A stretch of 64,000 bases of DNA from Paractinoplanes rishiriensis (GTDB taxonomy: Bacteria; Actinomycetota; Actinomycetes; Mycobacteriales; Micromonosporaceae). The stretch is from the NCBI RefSeq assembly GCF_016862375.1, contig NZ_BOMV01000073.1:124001-188000 (forward strand), in the 5' to 3' direction. Each line of letters starts with the position of its first letter. Position 1 is the stretch's first letter. Positions 24,064-31,109 of this stretch are shown here, piece after piece. The position numbers and the translations under genes are program-made. The notes below the pieces were generated by a model that made no database searches, had not been told where the DNA came from, and saw only the letters and a program-made list of their open reading frames with translations.

Positions 24064-26253
24064 CTAGCCGGCCACGAAGCTGGGCCGGTAGTCCGCGGCG
24101 ATCTCCTGTCCGGGCGCGACCAGCGGGACGCCGGGCGCGGGCCATGGCGGCGGGCCGTCCGGCGGCAGCGCTCGAAGGTGCGACCAGACGCGCGCCGACC
24201 AGGTGGGCATCAGCGGCGACGCCACCGCGGCCAGCACCGCGAGCAGCTCGGCGTGTGCGGCGAGGGCGCCGTCGTCGGTCTCGGTCCACCGGCTCAGGTC
24301 GCGGCTCGCGTGGCGGGCCGCCTCGGCGATCGCGCCGGCGGCGCGGCGCACCGAGAACGTCGCCGGCTCCAGGGCGTCCGCGACCGCGACCGGCAGCCGG
24401 TCAGCGAGCTGCCGGATGTCCGGCGGCCAGGCCGACGCCGCGGTGGCCGGCACGGTGCCGCCGGCCTTGCGGATCCGGTCGAACAGCGCCGCGGCCCAAC
24501 CGTCGAGCTGTTCGGTCAGCAACACCCGGTAGCACTCCTCGAAGTCGGCCCGGGCGAAATTGGTGGGGCCGGTTTCCGGATTCGTCAGGCACAGGTGGAA
24601 CCGCAGCGCGTCGGCGGGCACCTCGCGCAGAAAGTCCGAGCCCCAGATGGCGTGCCCGCGGCTGGTGGAGAACTTCTCTCCGTCCAGGTGGTAGAAGCTG
24701 TTGCTGATCACGTAGCGGGGCCGCACCGGCGAGCCCGCGGCGAGCAGCTGCGCCGGCCACAGCACGGCGTGCGAGAAGCTGCAGTCGAAGCCGATGAAGT
24801 GGACCAGGGTGGTGTCCTCGTCGTTCCACAGCCGGTCGGCCAACCCGGGTTCGCCCAGCGCGGCACCCAGGCCCTCGGTGGCTGCCATGTACCCGTAGAT
24901 GCCGCTGAACCAGGTGTCCAGCACGTGCCCCTCCCAGCCGCTGAGCGGCACCGGCACGCCGTACGGGTAAACCCGGCTGACCGGCGTGTCCGGCAGGCCG
25001 AGCAGGATCAGCTCACGGCAGAAGTCACCGACGCCGCGCGGCCAGCGTTGGGTGTCGTAGAGCCGGCGCAGCGCCGCGGCGTGCCGGGACAGCGGCAGGA
25101 CCAGTCGGCGGCTGGGCCGCGGCACCGGCTGTTCGCCGCACCGGATGCAGCGCCCGTCGAGCACCCCCGCCGGATCCTGCGGGAACCCGCAGTCCTCGCA
25201 GTAGGTACCGTCGCACGGCAGTCGGCAGTACCGGCACAGACCGCGCAGGTCGGCCTCGTAGAGGAACTGTTCGCACCGTTCGCAGTACGGTGTCGGCATC
25301 GTTCGCTCCTCGATCACCCCGGCGTCGTACAGCGCACGGAAGTGCCGCTGGACCGTCTCGGCGTGCCGGGGCTCGCGGTGCGGGTGCGCGTAATAGTCGG
25401 GCACCATGCCGGCCAGCGACAGGGTCTCCTCGATGCGGCGGGTGTACCGGAAGGCGGTCTGCCGGGCGGTCTCGCCCAGTTCCCGGGCCCGGCGCGCGAC
25501 GTAACAGGACTCGTCGTCGGTGTAGCTGACGTAGCGCACCGGCACCTGGCGGGCGCTCAGGTATCGGCGGAGCACGTCGGCGCCGAGGAACGGCCCGCTC
25601 AGGTGACCGAGGTGCAGATCGCCGTTGGGATTGGGCGGCGCGCAGGTGATCAGGACCTGGCCGGTGACAACGGACATGGCGGCAGTTCCTTCCGGGCTGA
25701 GCAGAGGATCGATGACGGCCGGCGGCCGGCGCCGTATCACCGCACCGGCCGGCACCAGCGAATTCGGCGGCAGGTCGGCCAGCACGATGGCGCGGGCGCC
25801 GATCCGGCAGCCGGCACCGACCACCACGGGCCCGAGCACGGTGGTGCCGGTGCCGAGGACGACCTGGTCGCCGATGGTCGGGTGGCGCTTGCGCGGCTGC
25901 TCGCCGTCCCGGTCGTGCCACCAGCCGGCGGAGCCCAAGGTGACGCCGTGGTAGAGCATCACGTCGTCGCCCACCTCGGCGGTCTCGCCGATCACCACAC
26001 CGGAGCCGTGGTCGATGAAGACCCGCCGGCCCAGCACGGCGCCGGGATGGATCTCGATGCCACCGGAGATCAGCCGGCCGACCTGCGCGACGAGACGGGC
26101 GGCGAACCGCCGTCCCCGCGCGTAGAGGGCGTGACTCAGCCGGTGCAGCCACAGGGCGTGCAGGTGCGGGTACAGCAGGGTTTCCGCAACGGATCCGGCG
26201 GCCGGGTCCTTGGCCAGCACCGTCCGGACGTCTTCGACCATTCGCGCAGCCAC
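24064..26253 (-). CDS. Serine O-acetyltransferase (CysE)-methionyl-tRNA synthetase-like fusion
   Basis: One open frame of 729 residues with two enzymes. Residues 1-190 are a CysE-type acyltransferase: a short helical N-terminus, then left-handed-helix repeats with IDHGSGVVIGETAEVG, LYHGVTLG and VVLGTGTTVLG. From about residue 193 there is a class I tRNA-synthetase of the MetRS type: NGDLHLGH (HIGH motif), four Cys-rich zinc knuckles, HFIGFDCSFSHAVLW, and KFSTSRG (KMSKS motif). MetRS residues that grip methionine differ: the CALPYANG segment is CAPPNPNG, and a Pro of the Trp-containing strand is Ile. MetRS-like domains joined to a cupin make hydrazines in s56-p1 and triacsin pathways. GTG 26253 follows GAGG. 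ATG 25677 with GGAAGGA upstream could also start a separate MetRS. Confidence 0.88.
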   Translation of the reverse strand: MAARMVEDVRTVLAKDPAAGSVAETLLYPHLHALWLHRLSHALYARGRRFAARLVAQVGRLISGGIEIHPGAVLGRRVFIDHGSGVVIGETAEVGDDVMLYHGVTLGSAGWWHDRDGEQPRKRHPTIGDQVVLGTGTTVLGPVVVGAGCRIGARAIVLADLPPNSLVPAGAVIRRRPPAVIDPLLSPEGTAAMSVVTGQVLITCAPPNPNGDLHLGHLSGPFLGADVLRRYLSARQVPVRYVSYTDDESCYVARRARELGETARQTAFRYTRRIEETLSLAGMVPDYYAHPHREPRHAETVQRHFRALYDAGVIEERTMPTPYCERCEQFLYEADLRGLCRYCRLPCDGTYCEDCGFPQDPAGVLDGRCIRCGEQPVPRPSRRLVLPLSRHAAALRRLYDTQRWPRGVGDFCRELILLGLPDTPVSRVYPYGVPVPLSGWEGHVLDTWFSGIYGYMAATEGLGAALGEPGLADRLWNDEDTTLVHFIGFDCSFSHAVLWPAQLLAAGSPVRPRYVISNSFYHLDGEKFSTSRGHAIWGSDFLREVPADALRFHLCLTNPETGPTNFARADFEECYRVLLTEQLDGWAAALFDRIRKAGGTVPATAASAWPPDIRQLADRLPVAVADALEPATFSVRRAAGAIAEAARHASRDLSRWTETDDGALAAHAELLAVLAAVASPLMPTWSARVWSHLRALPPDGPPPWPAPGVPLVAPGQEIAADYRPSFVAG
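25675..25693 (-). promoter_or_regulatory. Possible internal ribosome site and start for a separate MetRS-like protein
   Basis: Inside the CysE-MetRS frame, GGAAGGA (reverse complement of 25687-25693) stands nine bases before an ATG at 25677 that falls exactly at the domain junction. The MetRS domain (537 residues) could therefore be made both as part of the fusion and alone. No stop codon separates the two domains, so the fusion itself is directly seen, whereas use of the internal start is inference. Confidence 0.45.
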
Positions 26254-26260
26254 CGGGACC

Positions 26261-27418
26261 TCACATGCACCGGTAGTCGACGTCTGGCCGGATCGGCGCC
26301 CCACGGCCGAACCGGTCGGGGCGGTACGGCTCGAGCTCCGGCCGCGGCTCGCCGGTCACCAGCTCCTCGGCAACCGCCCCGCCGACCGCCGGCGCGACCT
26401 TGAAGCCCCCGCCGCTGAAGGCCGTGCACAGGTACAGCGACGCCGGCTCGCCGGCCGGGCCGATCAGGGCGTGCCGATCCTCGGTGTACGCCTCCAGTGC
26501 GGCTGCGGCGCGCACCACCGGCACCCCGGCGAGGGCGGGTATCCGTCGGGTCAGCCGGTGCCGGGCGGCCGCGACGGACGCCGGTTCGGGCCGTCCGGCG
26601 GCCGGCTGCGCGGCCGGGTCCGGCTGGTCCAGGGGCACGCCGAACCACACCCCGCCGGCCGGCACCGGTCGCGCATACATGGCGATGGTGTCGTCGATCA
26701 GGACGTGCGGCACGGCGGCCGGACCGCCGGTCACGGCGTAGCCGATGCGCCGCGCCCGGACCGGCAGCCTGGCGCCGGCCGACCGGCACAGCGGTGCCGA
26801 GCGAGTCCCGCTCGCCACCACCACCTGACCGGCCGAGTGCCGGCCGGTGGCGGTGTGCACGCCGGTGACCCGGTCGCCCGCCAGGGACAGCGACAACGCC
26901 GTGGTGCCGTGCACCACCCGGGCACCGTGGCGAACGGCGGCGGCCAGCAGTGATCCGGTGGTGCGCCGAGGGTCGGCGAACCCCCCTCGCGCCTCGTAGG
27001 CGACCACGCCGACTCCGTCGAGGCTCAGCTCCGGCTGGTCCGCCGCGTACTGCTCCAGGCCGAGCACCTCGGTGGCCACCCCGTACCCGCGCACCGTCGC
27101 GGCCATCGTGGTGACCGCGGCCCGCCGGTCGGCGCCGGCGAGGAACGCGAACCCGACCTGGCGGAACCCGCAGTCGCCACCGACCTCCTCGGCCCATCGT
27201 TCGAAGGTGGGCAGGCTGCGGGCGGCCAGCAACGCGTCGTGGCGGTCGCTGTGGTGCATCCGGACCTGCGCGGCCGATCGCGCGGTGGCACCGCGCGGCC
27301 GGTCACCGGCCTCGAGGACGGTGACCGTGGCGCCGCGCCGGGCGAGGTGGAAGGCGATGCTCGCGCCGACCACGCCGCCGCCGACGACGAGCACGTCACT
27401 GTGCCGCAACTGTCGCAC
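26261..27418 (-). CDS. FAD-dependent amino acid/amine oxidase (glycine oxidase or DadA-like)
   Basis: Flavoprotein of about 385 residues in the D-amino acid oxidase/glycine oxidase fold. The dinucleotide motif DVLVVGGGVVGASIAFHLARRG starts the protein, followed by the second FAD contact GATARSAAQVRMHHS, a central GRHSAGQVVVASGTRS, and the C-terminal FAD loop CTAFSGGGFKVAPAVGG. In s56-p1 and triacsin pathways a homologue oxidatively processes the hydrazine-linked amino acid conjugate; the same role is likely here because all other partners are adjacent. GTG 27418 is the first usable start before the FAD motif and overlaps the cupin gene by 23 bp; a TTG slightly downstream is possible. The gene ends eight bases before the chosen start of the CysE-MetRS gene. 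Confidence 0.9.
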   Translation of the reverse strand: MRQLRHSDVLVVGGGVVGASIAFHLARRGATVTVLEAGDRPRGATARSAAQVRMHHSDRHDALLAARSLPTFERWAEEVGGDCGFRQVGFAFLAGADRRAAVTTMAATVRGYGVATEVLGLEQYAADQPELSLDGVGVVAYEARGGFADPRRTTGSLLAAAVRHGARVVHGTTALSLSLAGDRVTGVHTATGRHSAGQVVVASGTRSAPLCRSAGARLPVRARRIGYAVTGGPAAVPHVLIDDTIAMYARPVPAGGVWFGVPLDQPDPAAQPAAGRPEPASVAAARHRLTRRIPALAGVPVVRAAAALEAYTEDRHALIGPAGEPASLYLCTAFSGGGFKVAPAVGGAVAEELVTGEPRPELEPYRPDRFGRGAPIRPDVDYRCM

Positions 27419-27743
27419 CCCACCACAGCGCGAGCAGCCGCAGCGGCCGGTCGCCGTCGTTGTGCAGCGAATGCGGCAGGCCCGGCGGCACCAGGACGGT
27501 CTGTCCCGGTGACACCCGCCGCTTTTCCGTGTCCACCTCCATGACGCCGGCCCCGTCGACGAAGAAGAACATCTCCGACTCGCCGTCGGGGTTGACGTGC
27601 CGGCGCATCGTGTCGCCCGGTTCGACCACCACCCAGGCGCCACCCTCGTACGGCTCGTCACCGAGCCGGACGAGCCGGCCGGCTCGCACGTTGTAGTCGG
27701 GCTCGGCACTCAGGTCCTGGTCCGCCCACCGGTGCGTCAGCAT
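27396..27743 (-). CDS. Small cupin-domain protein (putative hydrazine-synthase cupin)
   Basis: Single-domain cupin of 115 residues. Cupin motif 1 is GDTMRRHVNPDGESE, giving one His and Glu ligands, and motif 2, GQTVLVPPGLPHSLHN, matches the G(x5)PxG(x2)H(x3)N consensus exactly. It should bind one metal ion. In characterised hydrazine synthetases such as Spb40 and Tri28 a cupin is fused in front of a MetRS-like domain and rearranges an O-aminoacyl hydroxylamine to the N-N bond. Here the cupin is a separate gene, two genes upstream of the MetRS-like protein. The start overlaps the end of the aminotransferase gene (ATGCTGA), so the two are translated together. Confidence 0.92.
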   Translation of the reverse strand: MLTHRWADQDLSAEPDYNVRAGRLVRLGDEPYEGGAWVVVEPGDTMRRHVNPDGESEMFFFVDGAGVMEVDTEKRRVSPGQTVLVPPGLPHSLHNDGDRPLRLLALWWGATVAAQ

Positions 27744-29110
27744 GTCGCCACCTCGGCCTCCGCGATCGCCTCGTCGAGCACGCGCAGGGCGGCCGAGACG
27801 ACGGTGTGCGTGACGTTCAGCGGTGGCAGCAGCCGGACGACGGCGCTCCGGTGGCCACCGACCTCCACGATCAGCCCGCGCCGCAGAGCCTCCGCCTGGA
27901 TCCGGGCGGCGCGGTCGCCGTCCGGTGCGCCGGTCGCCGGATCACCGATCTCGAGGCCGAGCATCAGGCCCAGGCCGCGGACCTCCAGCACGCTCGGGTG
28001 CCGGACCGCGATCCGTTCCAGCTCCGCGAGCGCCGACCGGCTCTGCCGTGCGACGTTGGCCAGCACGTCTTCCCGGCGCATCACCTCGAGGGTGGCCACG
28101 CTGGCGGCGAAGGCAAGCTGGTGCCCGCGGAACGTGCCGATGTGGGTGCCGGAGGCCCAGGTGTCGAGCCGCCGGTCGTACATCATCGCGGCAACCGGCA
28201 GGCCGATGCCGCCGGCCGCTTTGGACATCAGGATCACGTCGGGTTCGATGTCGTACTGCTCGAAGGCCCACCACGTGCCGGTGCGGCCGTACCCGGTCTG
28301 CACCTCGTCGACGACGAGCGGTATGTCGAGTTCCTTGGCGGTCTCCGCCACGGTGCGCACGAAGCTCGTGGTCGCCGGCACCGCGCCGCCCTCACCCTGC
28401 ACCAGTTCGAGGATGATCGCGGCCGGCCGGGGCACGCCGCCGTAGTCGTTGTGCAGGCTGGTGCGCAGCAGCGTGGCGCAGTTGGTCTCGCACGACCGCG
28501 GGTTGAGCCCGAGCGGGCAGCGCAGGCAATAGGGGTACGGGAAGAAGTGCACCCCGCCGAGCTGGCCGGGCACAGCCTCCTTCGGCGCGACCAACCCGCT
28601 GACCGCCATGGCGCCGTGCGTGGAACCGTGGAAGCCGCCCTGGAAGGACACGATCGTCGACCGTCCGGTGTGTGCCTTGCAGAGCTTCATCGCGGCCTCG
28701 ACGGCGTTGGCGCCCGTCGGCCCGCAGAAGTGAATCTTCATCCGGTTCCGCATCCGCTCCGGCAACAGCTCCCGGTGTCGCTCAACGAACTGCCAACGGA
28801 TCTCGGTCGGCAGGTCGAGGCCGTGCACGTGGGTGCGCAACTGCCGTTCGACGGCTTCCACGACGTACGGATGGCTGTGCCCGATCGGCAGTGCGCCCGC
28901 CCCGGTGAGGAAGTCGATGAAGACGTTGCCGTCGACGTCCTCGAGGTACGGTCCGTACGCCGCGGCGACCGCGACCGGCAGGCGGCGCGGATAGGTGCGC
29001 GCGTTGGATTCGGTGGCCACCTGGTTCGCGAGGTAGCGGGCCGAGTTGGGCCCCGGGACCTCGGTCCGCATGCGCAGTTGCACCGCCTCGGTGAGCGCGG
29101 GCGAGATCAT
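27737..29110 (-). CDS. Class III aminotransferase, diaminobutyrate-2-oxoglutarate type
   Basis: PLP enzyme of 457 residues in the class III (omega-amino) group. Visible landmarks are FLTGAGALPIGHSHP, FCGPTGANAVEAAMKL, GGFHGSTHGAM, the Asp in VVDEVQTGYGRTG, and the PLP Lys in LMSKAAGGIGLPVAAM. It is closest in look to siderophore-cluster Dat/EctB enzymes, which make 2,4-diaminobutyrate from aspartate semialdehyde. No ectoine genes are nearby, so ectoine synthesis is unlikely. The product could be the diamine that the neighbouring N-hydroxylase oxidises, or a separate building block of the peptide. GAGGAGG precedes the ATG, which overlaps the N-hydroxylase stop (ATGA). Substrate choice cannot be read from sequence. 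Confidence 0.9.
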   Translation of the reverse strand: MISPALTEAVQLRMRTEVPGPNSARYLANQVATESNARTYPRRLPVAVAAAYGPYLEDVDGNVFIDFLTGAGALPIGHSHPYVVEAVERQLRTHVHGLDLPTEIRWQFVERHRELLPERMRNRMKIHFCGPTGANAVEAAMKLCKAHTGRSTIVSFQGGFHGSTHGAMAVSGLVAPKEAVPGQLGGVHFFPYPYCLRCPLGLNPRSCETNCATLLRTSLHNDYGGVPRPAAIILELVQGEGGAVPATTSFVRTVAETAKELDIPLVVDEVQTGYGRTGTWWAFEQYDIEPDVILMSKAAGGIGLPVAAMMYDRRLDTWASGTHIGTFRGHQLAFAASVATLEVMRREDVLANVARQSRSALAELERIAVRHPSVLEVRGLGLMLGLEIGDPATGAPDGDRAARIQAEALRRGLIVEVGGHRSAVVRLLPPLNVTHTVVSAALRVLDEAIAEAEVATC

Positions 29111-30420
29111 CGGGCCTCCTCGTGCTGCTCCGGCCAGCCGGCAGCCGCCGACAGCTCCTTGGCGAGGCTGGTCGCGATGGTGGCCGAGCGGATGGACAGC
29201 AGGCTGAACGAACCGGCGTCACCGAGCCCGTGGGTGGTTTCGCAGAGGCCGTTGAGATAGATCGGCGGCAGAACGGCACCGGGGCGCGGGCGCAATCGGT
29301 AGTCCCGGCCGACCAGCGCCCGGCCCGACGGCGTGCGCCCCACCAGGTCCGCGATACCGGCCAGCACCTCGGGCAGGAGCTCGGGACCGGACTCGTCAGT
29401 CAGGTCGTGGTATCCGGTGGCGAGCACGACGACGTCCGCCCGCAACCAGGTGGCGTCGCCGCGGTGCCGCTCGGTCAGCTGCAGCCGGAGGCCGTCCGGC
29501 TCGGCACGCACCTGGGTGACCCTGGTGTGGCGCAGCAGCCGGACCCGTTCCCGGTCGTCCAGGCGGTCCTCGTACATCTGCGCATAGAGCGCCTGCAACA
29601 CGTCCGGGTCGCTAGCGGAGTAGTTGGTGTGCCGCAGTTGCCGGTCGAGATCGGCCTTGGCCGCTTCGGAGGCGTCGTAGTAGTAATCGGTGAACGCGGG
29701 AAAGTAGACCTCGTTGGTGAACGGGCTGAGGTCCTTCTGCCGGTGGCCGAACTCGCGCAGCACGTTCACCACCCGGGCCCGCGGAAAACTGCGGGCCAGG
29801 TCGAGAACGAGTTCGACGGCCGACTGGCTGGCGCCGACGACGACGATGACCGGCTCGGGAAGAGCGTCCAGCACCGCTCGCCTCTGCAGGTAGGCCGACG
29901 AGTGGAAGATCCGGTCGTCGGTGCTGCCGGCGAACGGCTCCGGGATGCGCGGGCGGCGCCCCGGCGCCACCACGGCGGCGCGAGCGCGGACCGTCCGGCC
30001 GTCGCTCAGCTCAGCCTCGACGCCCGCTCCCTCGCTGCCGGTCAGGCGGAGGGCGGCCACCTCCAGTCCGAAGTCGACGCGGTCGGCGAACTGCTCGGCG
30101 ACCCAGGTGACATAGCGGGCGTAGTCCTTGCGAAAAGGGTACGGCAGGCCGAGGTTGAGGTACTCGAACAGCCGGTCGTTCTCGAAGAGGTAGTTGAAAA
30201 ACGTGTACCGGCTGCGCGGGTTGCGCGGCAGGGCGAGGTCGCGGGCCGCGTTGTGCTGGATGTCCGAGCCGTCCAGCAACATGCCCGGCTGCCAGGCCGG
30301 TACGGATCGGCGCTCGACGTACCGGGCCGCAAGGTGCACGTCCATCTCGTCGAGCGCGACGGCCAGGGCGATGTTGCCGGGCCCAAACCCGACCCCCAGA
30401 ACGTCCACATAACCGGTCAC
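29107..30420 (-). CDS. L-lysine/ornithine-type N6-monooxygenase
   Basis: FAD- and NADPH-dependent N-hydroxylase of 437 residues in the IucD/PvdA/SidA family, which hydroxylates the side-chain amine of lysine, ornithine or similar diamines. The FAD motif is GVGFGPGNIALA. Further landmarks are QHNAARDLALPRNPRSRYTFFNYL, DYARYVTWVAEQF, the NADPH motif VVVGASQSAVE, the ATGYHDLT motif and the C-terminal HGLGDAGSFSLLSIRSA. It begins with GTG 30420 (an upstream alternative is not evident) and is the first gene of the leftward operon. Hydroxamate siderophore pathways also use such enzymes, but here it sits with a cupin, a MetRS-like protein and a FAD oxidase, the set that converts N-hydroxy diamines to hydrazines. 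Confidence 0.94.
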   Translation of the reverse strand: MTGYVDVLGVGFGPGNIALAVALDEMDVHLAARYVERRSVPAWQPGMLLDGSDIQHNAARDLALPRNPRSRYTFFNYLFENDRLFEYLNLGLPYPFRKDYARYVTWVAEQFADRVDFGLEVAALRLTGSEGAGVEAELSDGRTVRARAAVVAPGRRPRIPEPFAGSTDDRIFHSSAYLQRRAVLDALPEPVIVVVGASQSAVELVLDLARSFPRARVVNVLREFGHRQKDLSPFTNEVYFPAFTDYYYDASEAAKADLDRQLRHTNYSASDPDVLQALYAQMYEDRLDDRERVRLLRHTRVTQVRAEPDGLRLQLTERHRGDATWLRADVVVLATGYHDLTDESGPELLPEVLAGIADLVGRTPSGRALVGRDYRLRPRPGAVLPPIYLNGLCETTHGLGDAGSFSLLSIRSATIATSLAKELSAAAGWPEQHEEAR

Positions 30421-30576
30421 ATCTCACCCGCTCCCGCGACGAATGCCTCGGGCTTGCCGCCTCCGGCAGAACCGACACTAGGAGCGGACCGGCCCGGGTG
30501 TCGTCGCGTACGCGTTGCCCACGACCTCAACAGTTCGCTGACTGCGTTGCCGGCCTGGCTCGGCGCGGGCTGCTTT
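30421..30576 (-). promoter_or_regulatory. Upstream region of the leftward cluster operon
   Basis: These 156 bp carry no convincing gene. On the minus strand CCTAGTGTCGG (30472-30482) holds a possible -10 hexamer TAGTGT about 55 bases before the N-hydroxylase GTG. The matching element CCTAGCGTCGG lies 40 bases before MbtH, at 1276-1286. Shared sequence and similar distance suggest co-regulated cluster promoters, but a third copy of CCTAGTGTCG at 35740-35749 is outside the cluster, so the element may only be a general promoter type. Confidence 0.4.
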
Positions 30577-31090
30577 CTACTCCGCGGCGCGGAACCTGCG
30601 GTATCGGCCGCCGATCAGCAGCAGCGTCAGGCCGGCCAGCACCACGCCCACGCCGTAGAGAGCCGCCCCCGGCCCCGTGATCGGCAGCGTCCCGCCACCC
30701 GCGCCACCGGTATCGGACCCGAGATCGAGCTCCCGGCGCCCGCCGAGGTGCAGCGCAGCGTGCTCACCGTCGGCACCTCGCAGCCCTGGGCGGGCCGGAA
30801 CGCCGTGCCGGCCGGTGCGGTCAGGTCGGCGGTCCAGCCGGTGGGGGCGGACGGGCCCCGGTTGGACACGGTCCAGGCGAGGTTGCCGACGCGGACGCCG
30901 CGCGGGATCGTCAGGCTGATCTGCCGGGTGCGTTCGACGGCGAGGCCCCCGGTTCCACGCGGTCATCTCCAGCGGCAGTGCCTCGGCCGGCTCGGAACCC
31001 CAGACCGGAACGTTGGTCAGCTCGACGTCGGTGCCCCGCGAGAAACAGACGCATATCGAACTCCCGAGGGCGTAAGAGGCGCGGAGGACG
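30577..31090 (-). pseudogene. Remnant of an LPxTG-type (LPITG) surface protein with a DUF11-like repeat
   Basis: Reading leftward, three frames must be joined to recover one protein: a segment with DVELTNVPVWGSEPAEALPL, then LAVERTRQISLTIPRGVRVG and SNRGPSAPTGWTADLTAP (a beta-sandwich repeat of the DUF11 kind), then GGGTLPITGPG followed by a hydrophobic helix and a basic end (YRRFRAAE). The final part is a sortase signal: LPITG motif, membrane span, positive tail. Frame changes occur near 30945 and near 30765, and no start codon or full signal peptide is visible at the 5' side. It is therefore most likely a decayed gene marking the edge of the biosynthetic cluster. Two sequencing errors could give the same picture. 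Confidence 0.65.
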
Positions 31091-31109
31091 GCAAACCATA
31101 CCGCCGCCG

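Noticed and set aside
24064..25677. MetRS-like domain as a second housekeeping MetRS or an antibiotic-resistant target copy
   Set aside because: The methionine pocket residues are changed, and the gene sits with N-hydroxylase, cupin and FAD oxidase genes that match hydrazine pathways. Not excluded until tested.
23893..26403. Long plus-strand frame opposite the permease and CysE-MetRS genes
   Set aside because: It has Arg-, Gly- and Ala-rich composition with no motif, and lies exactly antisense to well-recognised genes. High GC makes such frames common.
27737..29110. EctB of an ectoine operon
   Set aside because: No EctA or EctC genes are nearby; the aminotransferase is embedded between N-hydroxylase and cupin genes.
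27737..30420. Hydroxamate siderophore cluster (N-hydroxylase plus diaminobutyrate aminotransferase plus MbtH)
   Set aside because: No siderophore synthetase, esterase, iron transporter or N-acyl/formyl transferase for hydroxamates is present, and a cupin plus MetRS-like pair is not part of such pathways.
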